DNA of 47,158 nucleotides from Methylomagnum ishizawai (lineage in GTDB: Bacteria > Pseudomonadota > Gammaproteobacteria > Methylococcales > Methylomonadaceae): positions 1 through 47,158 of the forward strand of contig CAMAVM010000021.1 of assembly GCA_945861705.1 (NCBI GenBank), read 5' to 3'. The position numbers were made by a program, and so were the translations under genes. This document shows, piece after piece, positions 1 to 7,674 of the stretch (position 1 is the first letter of the stretch; each line of letters begins with the position of its first letter). The notes under the pieces are model-generated. The model saw nothing but the letters and a program-made list of their open reading frames with translations. It searched no databases and was not told the DNA's origin.

Positions 1-1
1 T

Positions 2-127
2 TTTTACAAAAAACTTTCTAAAATCACTAAACAGGCTTGGCGATTCGTAAAAAACAATTTTCTTAAGAAAAGCTCTCAGCGGCTCTTTGAACTCAAGCTA
101 CGGCCGGTTTTGATAGCATACCTATAA
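2..127 (+). CDS. 3' end of an unidentified ORF (window-truncated)
   Basis: An open frame enters from the left edge and stops at 125-127, giving about 41 residues rich in Lys and Arg (ending LRPVLIAYL). It lies immediately before the point where hsdR homology begins, so it may be the tail of whatever was joined to the hsdR remnant, for example a transposase or another island gene. I do not recognise the family, and the open frame could be chance. Confidence 0.25.
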   Translation, partial: FYKKLSKITKQAWRFVKNNFLKKSSQRLFELKLRPVLIAYL

Positions 128-182
128 TTAAATTGCGGACACCGTTACCCATTACACGGTTCTCAACGAGACCAGTCAATGC

Positions 183-2339
183 TTGATGATACTGCGGCCT
201 TACCAGTTTTACGCCACGGAAGCTTTAGTCGATAAGGTTAAAAACAGTCTGGACAATGCTTATGTCTGGCATACCACCGGTTCCGGTAAAACCTTGACCT
301 CTTTCAAAGCCAGTCAAATTATCACGCACATGCCCAAGGTGCATAAAGTCTTGTTTGTGGTGGATCGTAAAGACTTGGATTTTCAGACTGCCAATGAATT
401 TAATGCCTTTTCTAAAGGCAGTGTCGACAGCACCACCGATACCCATAAACTGGTTGCGCAATTAACCGACGACAGTACCAAACTAATTGTCACCACTATC
501 CAGAAACTCAATAACGCGATTATGAAGCCCCGTTATCTGGATAAAATTGCCCATCTGCAAGACAAAAAGTTTGTGTTTATTTTTGATGAATGCCACCGCA
601 GCCAGTTCGGTGATACTCACCAAAACATTAAGAAATTCTTTACCAATGCCCAACTGTTTGGCTTTACCGGTACGCCAATTTTTGCCGATAACGCCGCCGG
701 TTCCATAGGCAATCAACAAACCACCGCCTCACTGTTTGGTGAGTGTTTGCACAAGTATGTTATTGTCGATGCGATACGCGATGACAACGTTCTGCGCTTT
801 GCCGTGGAATATGTCGGCCGGTATAAACGCAAAGACAGCGCTAATGAGCTGGATATTGAAGTGGCAGCACTGGATACCAAAGAACTACTGGAAAGCCCGA
901 AGCGCTTGGGTAAAATCACCGAATACATTCTGTCTCACCACCGGCAAAAAACCAAATCACCGGATTTTAACGCGCTGTTTTGTGTCAGCAGCGTCGAGAC
1001 GGCCATAAAATATTATGAGTTGTTTAGAAGTCAGCAAGTCGATGCACTACGGCCTTTAAAAATAGCCACCATTTTTAGTTATGCCGCCAATGAAGAAGAT
1101 CCCGGTGCTGATGGCCTTATCAACGGCCTGATCCCTGAAGAATCCCCAGACCTGCCCACCGGTGCCAATATTAATCAATCCAGCCGAGACAAACTGGATG
1201 AATTTATTGCCGACTATAACGGGCTGTTTGGAACTAAATACAGCACCAATGACAGCCAGTTGTTTTATAACTATTACCAAGACCTTGCCAAACGGGTACG
1301 CGCGGGACAAATCGATATTTTACTGGTGGTTAATATGTTTTTAACCGGTTTTGACAGTCCACGTACTAATACCTTGTATGTCGATAAAAACCTCAAGTTT
1401 CATGGTTTGATCCAGGCGTTTTCAAGGACTAATCGCAACCTGAACGAGAAAAAATCACAAGGTAATATTGTCTGCTTTCGTAACTTAAAAGGCGCAACCG
1501 ATGAAGCCATTGCCTTGTTTTCCAACAAGGACGCCAAACAAACCGTATTAGTCGAACCTTACGAAGACTATGTAACCGCTTTTAACAAAGCCACGCTTGA
1601 GTTGCTGGAAATCACCCCGACGGTAAAAAGTGTCGATAAATTGCCCAGTGAAAAAGAACAACTGGCCTTTGTCATTCGCTTTAGAGAACTGTTACGCATT
1701 AAAAATATTCTGACCACGTTTGCGGATTTTGATGAAGCCGATTTAAGTTTGACGGCACAAACCTTTGAAAATTATAAATCCAAATATCTGGATATACATG
1801 ACAAGGTTAAAAAGGATCAGGGCAAAGAAAAAACCTCGATCATTGACGATGTAGATTTTGAATTAAGCCTGATTCACCGGGATGAAATAAATGTCGCTTA
1901 TATTCTTAACTTGTTAATGACCTTAAGCAAACTGCCGCCCGAAGAACGCAGCAAACGGCAAAAAGAGATTATTGACTTGGTTGCCGGCGAAATGCAGTTA
2001 CGCAGTAAAAAAGACCTTATTCAGACTTTTATTGATCAAAACCTGCCCAACATCAAACCCACCGATAACGTCGTCGCCCAGTTTGAAAACTTCTGGTCGG
2101 AAAACAAACAAAAAGCCTTTACAACCTTATGCTCAGAAGAACAAATAGTACCCGAGCAACTGGAAAAACTAATCAACGAGTACAGCTTTGCCAACCGCCT
2201 GCCCCGCGAGCAAGAAATCGTCAGCGCGTTAAACTTTAAACCGAAGATACTACAACGCAAAACCATCATCGAACGGGTAGCCGAGAAGATAAAAGCATTT
2301 ATTGATACCTTTATCGAAGGCATGGGCGGCAGTGTTTAG
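183..2339 (+). pseudogene. hsdR: Type I restriction endonuclease subunit R, N-terminally truncated remnant
   Basis: This is the motor part of a type I restriction subunit, the ATP-dependent DNA translocase of an HsdRMS complex. Visible helicase motifs are Walker A HTTGSGKT (residues 30-37), the DECH box (about 135-138), FTGTP (about 160) and the arginine-finger FSRTNR (about 412-417). A helical C-terminal region that normally contacts HsdM follows. The family is usually about 1000 residues and starts with a roughly 250-residue PD-(D/E)xK nuclease domain, which is absent. HsdR-like sequence (HYTVLNETSQC) continues in frame upstream of the TTG at 183 to about position 138, just after an in-frame TAA at 129-131. 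The TTG is therefore not the ancestral start, and the gene was cut near 130. No hsdM or hsdS is in the window. Without its nuclease domain it is probably non-functional for cleavage. Confidence 0.8.
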
Positions 2340-2361
2340 AGTATCTTATCCAGACTTGAAG

Positions 2362-2397
2362 GTCGGGCACCGCCTTTTGTGCCCGACACTTTCTTAT
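2362..2397 (+). terminator. Rho-independent terminator after the hsdR remnant
   Basis: A perfect 9-bp stem (GTCGGGCAC at 2362-2370 with GTGCCCGAC at 2379-2387) has an 8-nt loop and is followed by a T-rich stretch (ACTTTCTTATTT). It lies 22 nt after the hsdR stop and separates it from the GIY-YIG gene. Confidence 0.75.
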
Positions 2398-2486
2398 TTA
2401 AAAAAGGTAGTTACAGACTTAAGCCTATTAAGTAATAGGTAACCCAATAAAAACATCCCATTACAACACTTTTTAAAGGTAGCAAT

Positions 2487-3431
2487 ATGAGTTCACCTTA
2501 TACAATTCGTATATTTGTTCCTGATGGCGATCCAGAAGGCATTCGTATTATCGACCGAATGAATTGGACGGGGACCGGCATTGTTTTCCCACGGAACAAA
2601 TGGGATGAAGTAAAACAACGCAACGAAATGGGTAAGATTGGAATTTACATCTTGGTCGGCTACCAAGAAAATGACAGTGACTTACCGCGCATTTACATAG
2701 GCCAAGCCGATGGCATAAAAAGCAGAATTGAATCACACGTTAATAAAAAAGAATTCTGGGACTGGGCTGTTTGTTTTGTTTCCAATAGTAGTGGCTTGAA
2801 TCGAGCACACGTTACATGGCTGGAATGTGTATTAATAAAACGTGCCAAACAGATTAAACGCTGTCATTTAGACAATAGCAACGAGCCACAAGAGCCTTCT
2901 TTAAGCGAAGCCGAGAAAGCTGATACACAAGGTTTTTTAAATGAAATCCTGCAAATTCTTCCGTTAGTGGGCTTACGTGTATTTGAACCTGTTAAAGCTA
3001 TTAAGGTTAATAAATCATCTGAAAAACAGCTTGTATCGTCTGCTATCAATAAACCACCTCCCTGGTACAGTGGCGAAGATACCATTATTGTTCCTGCTCA
3101 AAAAGATGGCTTTGATGAATGTTTTATGGGTGAAAAATGTTGGCATGCAATACGCATCAGTAGCGGAATGCTTGAACGTATCAAATATATAGCGGCCTAT
3201 CAAACAGCGCCGGTTTCAGCGATTACGCATTATGCAGAAGTGGATAGCATTGAACCTTATGGCGATACCGGTAAATATAAGTTAAATTTTAAAGGTGATC
3301 CACAAGCTATTAAACCCATCCCCTATGGCGATGCAACTAAAGGCTTTATGCAAGGCATTCGCTATACACATTTAACAAAGCTACTTAAAATACAAAAAAT
3401 AAGTGAGTTATACGCTTCTGGTGACATTTGA
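2487..3431 (+). CDS. GIY-YIG nuclease-family protein with a C-terminal uncharacterised domain
   Basis: A 314-residue protein with a compact GIY-YIG domain: GIY at 52-54, YIG at 70-72, the expected catalytic Arg80 and a likely metal-binding Glu113. About 205-312 is a second conserved-looking domain (GEKCWHAIRI, YIAAYQ, ITHYAEV, GKYKLNF). It has the feel of an EVE/PUA-type ligand-binding fold, but that is inference. GIY-YIG enzymes cut DNA with one domain and choose the target with another, so the protein could be a small island-encoded nuclease. The start has AAAGG seven bases upstream. It sits behind the hsdR terminator in the same accessory island and so is transcribed separately. Confidence 0.75.
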   Translation: MSSPYTIRIFVPDGDPEGIRIIDRMNWTGTGIVFPRNKWDEVKQRNEMGKIGIYILVGYQENDSDLPRIYIGQADGIKSRIESHVNKKEFWDWAVCFVSNSSGLNRAHVTWLECVLIKRAKQIKRCHLDNSNEPQEPSLSEAEKADTQGFLNEILQILPLVGLRVFEPVKAIKVNKSSEKQLVSSAINKPPPWYSGEDTIIVPAQKDGFDECFMGEKCWHAIRISSGMLERIKYIAAYQTAPVSAITHYAEVDSIEPYGDTGKYKLNFKGDPQAIKPIPYGDATKGFMQGIRYTHLTKLLKIQKISELYASGDI

Positions 3432-3540
3432 CTTTTTATAACGCGCTGCATGGACTGAAGATGATGAAGCTTTTTTAGATCGTATGTCTTCATAAGTGTC
3501 ATAATGCCAAAACTAGGAATCGGCAACCAAAGGAAATACA

Positions 3541-3795
3541 ATGAAAATTGAACACTGTCCTCTGTGTGGTTGGGGGCCTATTGAAACAGCTTACCCATCG
3601 ATTCATGAACTATGTGTGAGTTACGATATTTGCGAATGTTGTGGTTGTGAATACTGTTATGATGATAACGAGGCTTACTATCAAAACTGGGTAACCAACG
3701 GCTGCCTTTGGTTTCGTCCTGAAAAAATGCCAACAGGTTGGCAACTTAAAAACCAATTAGAACAGCAAATAAGACCATGGCCGCCCTATCTTTAA
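3541..3795 (+). CDS. Small Cys-rich zinc-ribbon-like protein
   Basis: An 84-residue protein with CPLC near the N-terminus and a cluster reading CECCGCEYCYDD at about 31-42. It ends in a W-F-x-P-E-K / GWQLKNQL signature typical of small Cys-rich proteins that occur next to toxin or immunity genes. A zinc-binding role is likely from the Cys pairs; a specific function is not known. AAAGGA precedes the start. Its last 19 nt overlap the next gene, so the two are probably translationally coupled. Confidence 0.6.
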   Translation: MKIEHCPLCGWGPIETAYPSIHELCVSYDICECCGCEYCYDDNEAYYQNWVTNGCLWFRPEKMPTGWQLKNQLEQQIRPWPPYL

Positions 3796-4247
3796 ATCCA
3801 AACGTTAAAACGGTAATCTATAATTTCGTGTCGGTTGTCATGGAGCAAGAAATAAAACACGACGATATAGGTGTTCTAATAGAGTTGCTTGATGAACTGG
3901 CATACATAGTCAGATTTACAAAAGATCATTCCGACGATATAGACTATCCTGATCCTCCAAAACCAGACTATCCAGCTATAGGGAAAGTGCTTGATAAGCA
4001 ATTTCCCAGCTTGGGTTCGTATAATATGGTGTTTGATATATCAGGCCCAGAGGAAGAAGCCGAACTCGGTATGTACTCTTCGAGTATGAACTTGATGGAT
4101 ATTGTCGCTTCCATGCAGGAAATCGTATGGCGTTTTGAAAACACCTCAGATGAGGATGCTTTTTGGTACTTTCATTGGGGTTATATGTCGACATGGGGTA
4201 GGGATTTAAGGTTTTTACAGCTCTATTTACACGATAGATGGTGGTAA
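3777..4247 (+). CDS. DUF5063-family protein
   Basis: A 156-residue acidic protein of the DUF5063 type. It has an N-terminal helical region (VLIELLDELAYIVRF), a central YNMVFDISGPEEE segment, and the diagnostic end in which a Trp-rich FWYFHWGYMSTWGRDL leads into a helix. The function of the family is unknown. It starts inside the end of the preceding Cys-rich gene; Met22 (nt 3840) is an alternative start that would remove the overlap. The position among small single-domain genes fits a bank of orphan immunity-type genes, but no toxin is present to prove it. Confidence 0.6.
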   Translation: MAALSLNPNVKTVIYNFVSVVMEQEIKHDDIGVLIELLDELAYIVRFTKDHSDDIDYPDPPKPDYPAIGKVLDKQFPSLGSYNMVFDISGPEEEAELGMYSSSMNLMDIVASMQEIVWRFENTSDEDAFWYFHWGYMSTWGRDLRFLQLYLHDRWW

Positions 4248-4267
4248 AGCATTAAATCAATTCAAGG

Positions 4268-4909
4268 TTAAATATCCACTCCACCCAACAACAAACCTAA
4301 CGCATCAACAAAGGCTGTAAATTCCGGCGTTCTACTTAAATTAAAAATCATATCGTCATCTTTTGTACCCGGATAGGCATTATCACCATAGGTTTTTATT
4401 CTTTTATTACCATAATTAATCTTCAACTCCCATTGGGTGCCGTCACAAACGTCAGGTGTGAAATAGTCGGAGTCCCACGCCCAAGCATTGATAGAATTAA
4501 GCACCGTTTTAAAATCTATCCATTGCTCCACAGTAGGTAAAATTGCTTTGGCATCGGCTTGATCCCAGGGTAACGGTGCATAAGAATAATAATACAACAA
4601 TTGACCATTAATGAGCTTAACGTAAAGACTTCCTTGAGAAAAACCACCGATTGAGAACTCTAGCGTTAACGGCCTTACTCTACCAAGATCGGGTAATTTA
4701 AGATCCTTTAAAGGATCCCAATATTGACCAAATTCGTGTTCACAATCCACACAATACCACTTGGTAGACTCTTCAGTTACACAGCACCCGCCCAACATAA
4801 GCTTACCGGCTTCGGAATTATCTAACGTTGCCATTGATGGCTCACCGTATTGAATCGGCAAAATCTTTTTACTTTGGCACTTTGGACACGGAGTAAGTTT
4901 TGATGACAT
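4268..4909 (-). CDS. Uncharacterised zinc-ribbon protein, intact paralogue of a tandem pair
   Basis: 213 residues. The N-terminus carries a zinc ribbon: CPKC at 8-11 and a second Cys pair in YCVDCEHEF at about 52-60. A GGCC stretch lies between them. The remaining 130 residues form a mostly beta domain (FSIGGFSQGSLYVKLINGQ; AWAWDSDYF; DGTQWELKINYG) shared with the gene at 5069-5614. The protein is not recognised beyond that; the layout resembles small immunity or regulatory proteins found beside toxins. It faces the DUF5063 gene with only 20 nt between the stop codons. Sequence upstream of the start is also similar in the two copies, so the whole transcription unit was duplicated. Confidence 0.6.
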   Translation of the reverse strand: MSSKLTPCPKCQSKKILPIQYGEPSMATLDNSEAGKLMLGGCCVTEESTKWYCVDCEHEFGQYWDPLKDLKLPDLGRVRPLTLEFSIGGFSQGSLYVKLINGQLLYYYSYAPLPWDQADAKAILPTVEQWIDFKTVLNSINAWAWDSDYFTPDVCDGTQWELKINYGNKRIKTYGDNAYPGTKDDDMIFNLSRTPEFTAFVDALGLLLGGVDI

Positions 4910-5068
4910 AGATGATTTAATCCGGTTTTTGGGTTAAGTAGTTTTGCCTTTTATTCCAACATTAAAAACTGTAATGGTCATTATTATTGAACATGTATCG
5001 ATAAAGTTAATTTGTTACCGATAAAAGCCCTCGCCAAATCGGGACTACAAAAGGATGCCGTAATAAAA

Positions 5069-5614
5069 TTATTGTATTTTTGTACCGCCCAGCAAAAGAT
5101 TCAAAGCGCGCAGAAAATTATCAAACACCGGTGTATCTTCCCAATCAAGCAACATATCTACATTATTAGCACCTGGGTATGAATTACTGCCACTGGCACT
5201 TATTTTTTTGCTACCGTAATCGATCTCCAATTCCCATTGAGTACCATCAAGAACTCTTTGATCTTCGTAACGAGCGTCCCATGCCCAAACCTCGATAATA
5301 TCGAGTTTCTTTTTAAAATTTATCCATTTACGCTTTGTAGGTATTACTGCCATAGCTTCAAGCGGATTAAAGTAATTACCCCCGTCAGAATATTGATACG
5401 TTAATGTCCCCTTCTTAAGCTTAACGTTATGACAAGGTCCGGAATATCCACCGATTGAAAAGTCTAAACTTAAAGGCATGCAGTTTTCAACCTCAAGCAA
5501 CTCTAGCTTATCTGCCTCGCATTTCTGAGAGATTTCAATTGACGGCATACCCTGTTGAATAGGTAAAATCTTTTTACTTTGGAATTTTGGACTCGGTAGC
5601 TGTTTTGATGACAT
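5069..5614 (-). CDS. Diverged paralogue of the neighbouring zinc-ribbon protein, ribbon lost
   Basis: 181 residues, clearly paralogous to the product at 4268-4909: both begin MSSK, share QSKKILPIQ, FSIGG-S, WAWD and DGTQWEL-I-YG-K, and end in LLLGG. Here the first zinc knuckle reads SPKF instead of CPKC, and about 35 residues that held the second Cys pair are gone. The zinc ribbon is therefore destroyed while the C-terminal domain is kept. The ATG at 5614 is preferred because it aligns with the paralogue start; a GTG lies one codon upstream. Whether the protein still works or is decaying cannot be judged from sequence alone. Confidence 0.55.
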   Translation of the reverse strand: MSSKQLPSPKFQSKKILPIQQGMPSIEISQKCEADKLELLEVENCMPLSLDFSIGGYSGPCHNVKLKKGTLTYQYSDGGNYFNPLEAMAVIPTKRKWINFKKKLDIIEVWAWDARYEDQRVLDGTQWELEIDYGSKKISASGSNSYPGANNVDMLLDWEDTPVFDNFLRALNLLLGGTKIQ

Positions 5615-5617
5615 CAC

Positions 5618-6260
5618 TTATTTAATCCAGTTTTTGGTTAAGTAACTTCGTGTTATTTAGACATCACTCAAAAACAAAGACAGAACCGCACTGCCCTTGT
5701 TATCTCGTTTCACCTAATGTGACTACGCAGCTTTTAAAAACAATCAAAAGCACGTTTTTCACTAAGTAATCCCACCGCTCCTTGTCAGGGTAAGGCGATT
5801 TGGCATTAGCTTATTATAAGGTTTAGTTTTTATTTATAGCTATTTAAAAACCAATGCCTTTATGTAATCAATATAAAACCAACCAGCACTTAAAAACGTG
5901 CCGGATGGTTTTACATCTAAATCGTTTCATTTCTTAGTTTTAAGCAACGCAATTAAGCAAAAAAAACAAAAGGCGTTTTATTGCCTTATTACTCTGCATA
6001 AGGTGGCTACGCCGATTTATTCAATCGCTATGTTACACATACGCTATTTTTGAGCGGCATAAATACGGGTGTGTATTTTGTTTTTTGAAAAATCGGGGGG
6101 TTGGTTAACCGTATTGCTTTGGTTGATGTGCGGTGGCTGCATGGAAATACACACTTTAAGGTGTTCGCTTGCCCTGCTGCACTCAGCTTCCGCATCGGAG
6201 TGGTATTTGCGCGTTGTTTTTACTTAGTTGAAATGATTAATTATTAAATTGAATTAATAG
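5618..6260. other. Gene-free AT-rich spacer of the integrated element
   Basis: I see no convincing gene here. It contains an imperfect hairpin at 5875-5912 (AAAACCAACCAGCAC with GTGCCGGATGGTTTT), a possible terminator without a clean T-run, and several AT-rich stretches. The left part resembles the start of a divergent promoter region for the paralogue pair. Confidence 0.4.
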
Positions 6261-6269
6261 TAATTTTAT

Positions 6270-6309
6270 TACCAATGGTATTGCTATTTTTTAACACCAG
6301 TGGTATTAT
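6270..6309 (+). promoter_or_regulatory. ardA promoter with two palindromic operator-like sites
   Basis: A sigma70-like promoter, TTGCTA (6281-6286), 17 bp, TATTAT (6304-6309), is bracketed by two related 11-bp palindromes: TACCAATGGTA at 6270-6280 and CACCAGTGGTA at 6295-6305. The first abuts the -35 box and the second overlaps the -10 box; their centres are 25 bp apart. This is the geometry expected for repressor sites. The repressor is not identified. Confidence 0.55.
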
Positions 6310-6340
6310 AAAGACGTAGTAAAGGTTATTTTTAAAGGTT

Positions 6341-6368
6341 GGCGGGGCGTGTTTGAGCACTCCCCGCC
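6341..6368 (+). promoter_or_regulatory. GC-rich hairpin in the ardA leader
   Basis: GGCGGGG (6341-6347) pairs with CCCCGCC (6362-6368), and an inner GTG/CAC extends the stem. It lies about 35 nt upstream of the ardA start, downstream of the promoter, and has no T-run. It could be an mRNA leader structure, or a single-strand promoter-type fold as known for antirestriction genes on conjugative plasmids; the second is speculation. Confidence 0.4.
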
Positions 6369-6402
6369 GGCTTCCACAATCGCAATGTTAAGGTTAACGA
6401 TT

Positions 6403-7005
6403 ATGAATATTACATTATATCCCCTCGGTGCTTACGTGTCCGGTTATTGCCTCCCGTTTACTATCGAATTAGATGGAATGGATCAGGCAGATTATGGCCA
6501 AGCGGTCAGCGCAGGCTTATTCGAGGCAAAGTATAAAAAAGGCGATGGCAACGTTTTGTCGTCAAGGTGTCAGCGGTGCGGCCATGTGGTGATTGGCTCG
6601 GTCGTCAAATGTTGCGGTGAATGTGGCGGCATTTTTATCGAAGCCAAGCAAACCGATGAAGAGTGGATCGTCTGTGATTATGAGGATGTGCCCTCGGAAT
6701 TTGTTAGCGAATATGATTTATCAGCCGATTTTTTTACCTATTCAGAATTTATGGCCAATACCCATTTGGACCACGCGGTCATTGATGCGGGCTTGTATTT
6801 AGGTTTGGATCTCCTGCAAATCGAAGAGGCTTATCGGGGCCAATATGATTCTGATGCGGATTTTGCGGAACAGTACGCAGAAGAAACAGGCGCAGTCGAT
6901 AGCTCGCTTGCGTGGCCTTATTTGTGTATCGATTGGGATTGGGCAGCACGCGATTTGATGTATGACTTTTCAGAACATGATCATCATTATTTTTACTTAC
7001 ATTAA
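6403..7005 (+). CDS. ardA: ArdA-type antirestriction protein with an inserted zinc ribbon
   Basis: 200 residues. The C-terminal half (about 88-200) carries ArdA hallmarks: the DYEDVPSEFV segment, the acidic Y-R-G-x-Y-D-S-D-x-D-F-A-E stretch at 144-156, an EETG motif (160-163), and the late IDWDWAARDLMYD segment. ArdA proteins are elongated DNA mimics that bind and inhibit type I restriction-modification enzymes. Unusually, the N-terminal half holds C56-x2-C59 and C71-x2-C74, a zinc ribbon not present in classical ArdA of about 165-180 residues. I chose the ATG at 6403 because AAGG lies nine bases upstream; an earlier ATG at 6349 falls inside a leader hairpin. It lies in an integrase-bearing element, as expected for a transfer-protection gene, and about 4 kb from a type I restriction remnant. 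Confidence 0.75.
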   Translation: MNITLYPLGAYVSGYCLPFTIELDGMDQADYGQAVSAGLFEAKYKKGDGNVLSSRCQRCGHVVIGSVVKCCGECGGIFIEAKQTDEEWIVCDYEDVPSEFVSEYDLSADFFTYSEFMANTHLDHAVIDAGLYLGLDLLQIEEAYRGQYDSDADFAEQYAEETGAVDSSLAWPYLCIDWDWAARDLMYDFSEHDHHYFYLH

Positions 7006-7019
7006 GTAACCCAGTGGGC

Positions 7020-7041
7020 GCAGCCGCTAAAAGGCGGCTGC
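7020..7041 (+). terminator. Stem-loop after ardA (weak terminator or processing site)
   Basis: GCAGCCGC (7020-7027) and GCGGCTGC (7034-7041) form a perfect 8-bp stem with a 6-nt loop, 15 nt after the ardA stop. There is no T-run, so termination may be partial and the next genes could be read through. Confidence 0.45.
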
Positions 7042-7072
7042 AAAATTAGAATTAATTTAAGGACACAAAAAA

Positions 7073-7360
7073 ATGAAAGAAGAAAATACTTTTAAAATCG
7101 GGGCGCGTGGTTATTTAACGAAAGCCTTTATTTATTTAATTTCAAAACAGTATTTGATCTTTGTTGAAGTAACCGAAGTTTTTAAGGGCAAGCCTGTTTT
7201 AGTGGGTCAATATGTTGGCATCGTTGAAATGCTTAACGATCATAATTTGGAATGGGTGTGCAACTACGGCAGTAAATACGAAACCAGACCAGTAATGACG
7301 GCCTGGAACGTGCGGGAGTGGCCAATTATCGAGGTTGATGAACCGGGAGTTTTAAGTTAA
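7073..7360 (+). CDS. Small hypothetical protein of the integrated element
   Basis: 95 residues, no family recognised. The composition suggests a small mixed alpha/beta protein with beta-strand-like segments (YLIFVEVTEVF, KPVLVGQYVGIVEML). AAGGA lies nine or ten bases before the ATG. Its TAA overlaps the ATG of the next gene by one base (TAATG), so it is translationally coupled to the excisionase-like gene and probably belongs to the same element module. Confidence 0.5.
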   Translation: MKEENTFKIGARGYLTKAFIYLISKQYLIFVEVTEVFKGKPVLVGQYVGIVEMLNDHNLEWVCNYGSKYETRPVMTAWNVREWPIIEVDEPGVLS

Positions 7361-7674
7361 TGAACACAATGGATCTACGAGAGGCAGCGAATTTTTTACT
7401 AATGAATGCCGAAGTCTTAAGGCGTAAAGCCAGTAAAGGCGACATTCCCGGCCGCAAGACCGGAAAAAGATGGGTATTTATAAAAGAACATCTTGCCGAT
7501 TGGGTAAGTGGCCGTTATCCTGAGCGTGGGCAAGGCTTGCGCGTGATTGATGGTGGCTTAACGTCAACTGGAGTTATAGAAACATGTCAATTTACAAGCG
7601 GAAAGATACGTGGTGGATTCAAATTACCACAGCAAACGGAGAGCGAATACAACGCTCTTCTGGGACTCAAGTAA
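7360..7674 (+). CDS. Excisionase-like helix-turn-helix protein
   Basis: 104 residues with an N-terminal winged helix-turn-helix of the MerR/excisionase type: DLREAANFLLMNAEVLRRKA, then GDIPGRKTGKRWVF, where the Lys/Arg-rich wing follows the turn. Such proteins bend DNA at attachment sites and set the direction of integrase action, or repress element genes. The C-terminal tail (FKLPQQTESEYNALLGLK) is of a kind seen in related element proteins, so the 91-nt overlap with the integrase gene in another frame seems real and not a start-site artefact. Met4 (nt 7369) is an alternative start. Confidence 0.65.
   Translation: MNTMDLREAANFLLMNAEVLRRKASKGDIPGRKTGKRWVFIKEHLADWVSGRYPERGQGLRVIDGGLTSTGVIETCQFTSGKIRGGFKLPQQTESEYNALLGLK

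Noticed and set aside
6349-6402. Upstream ATG start for the ArdA gene
   Set aside because: It falls inside the leader hairpin and gives a non-conserved extension; the ATG at 6403 has a good Shine-Dalgarno.
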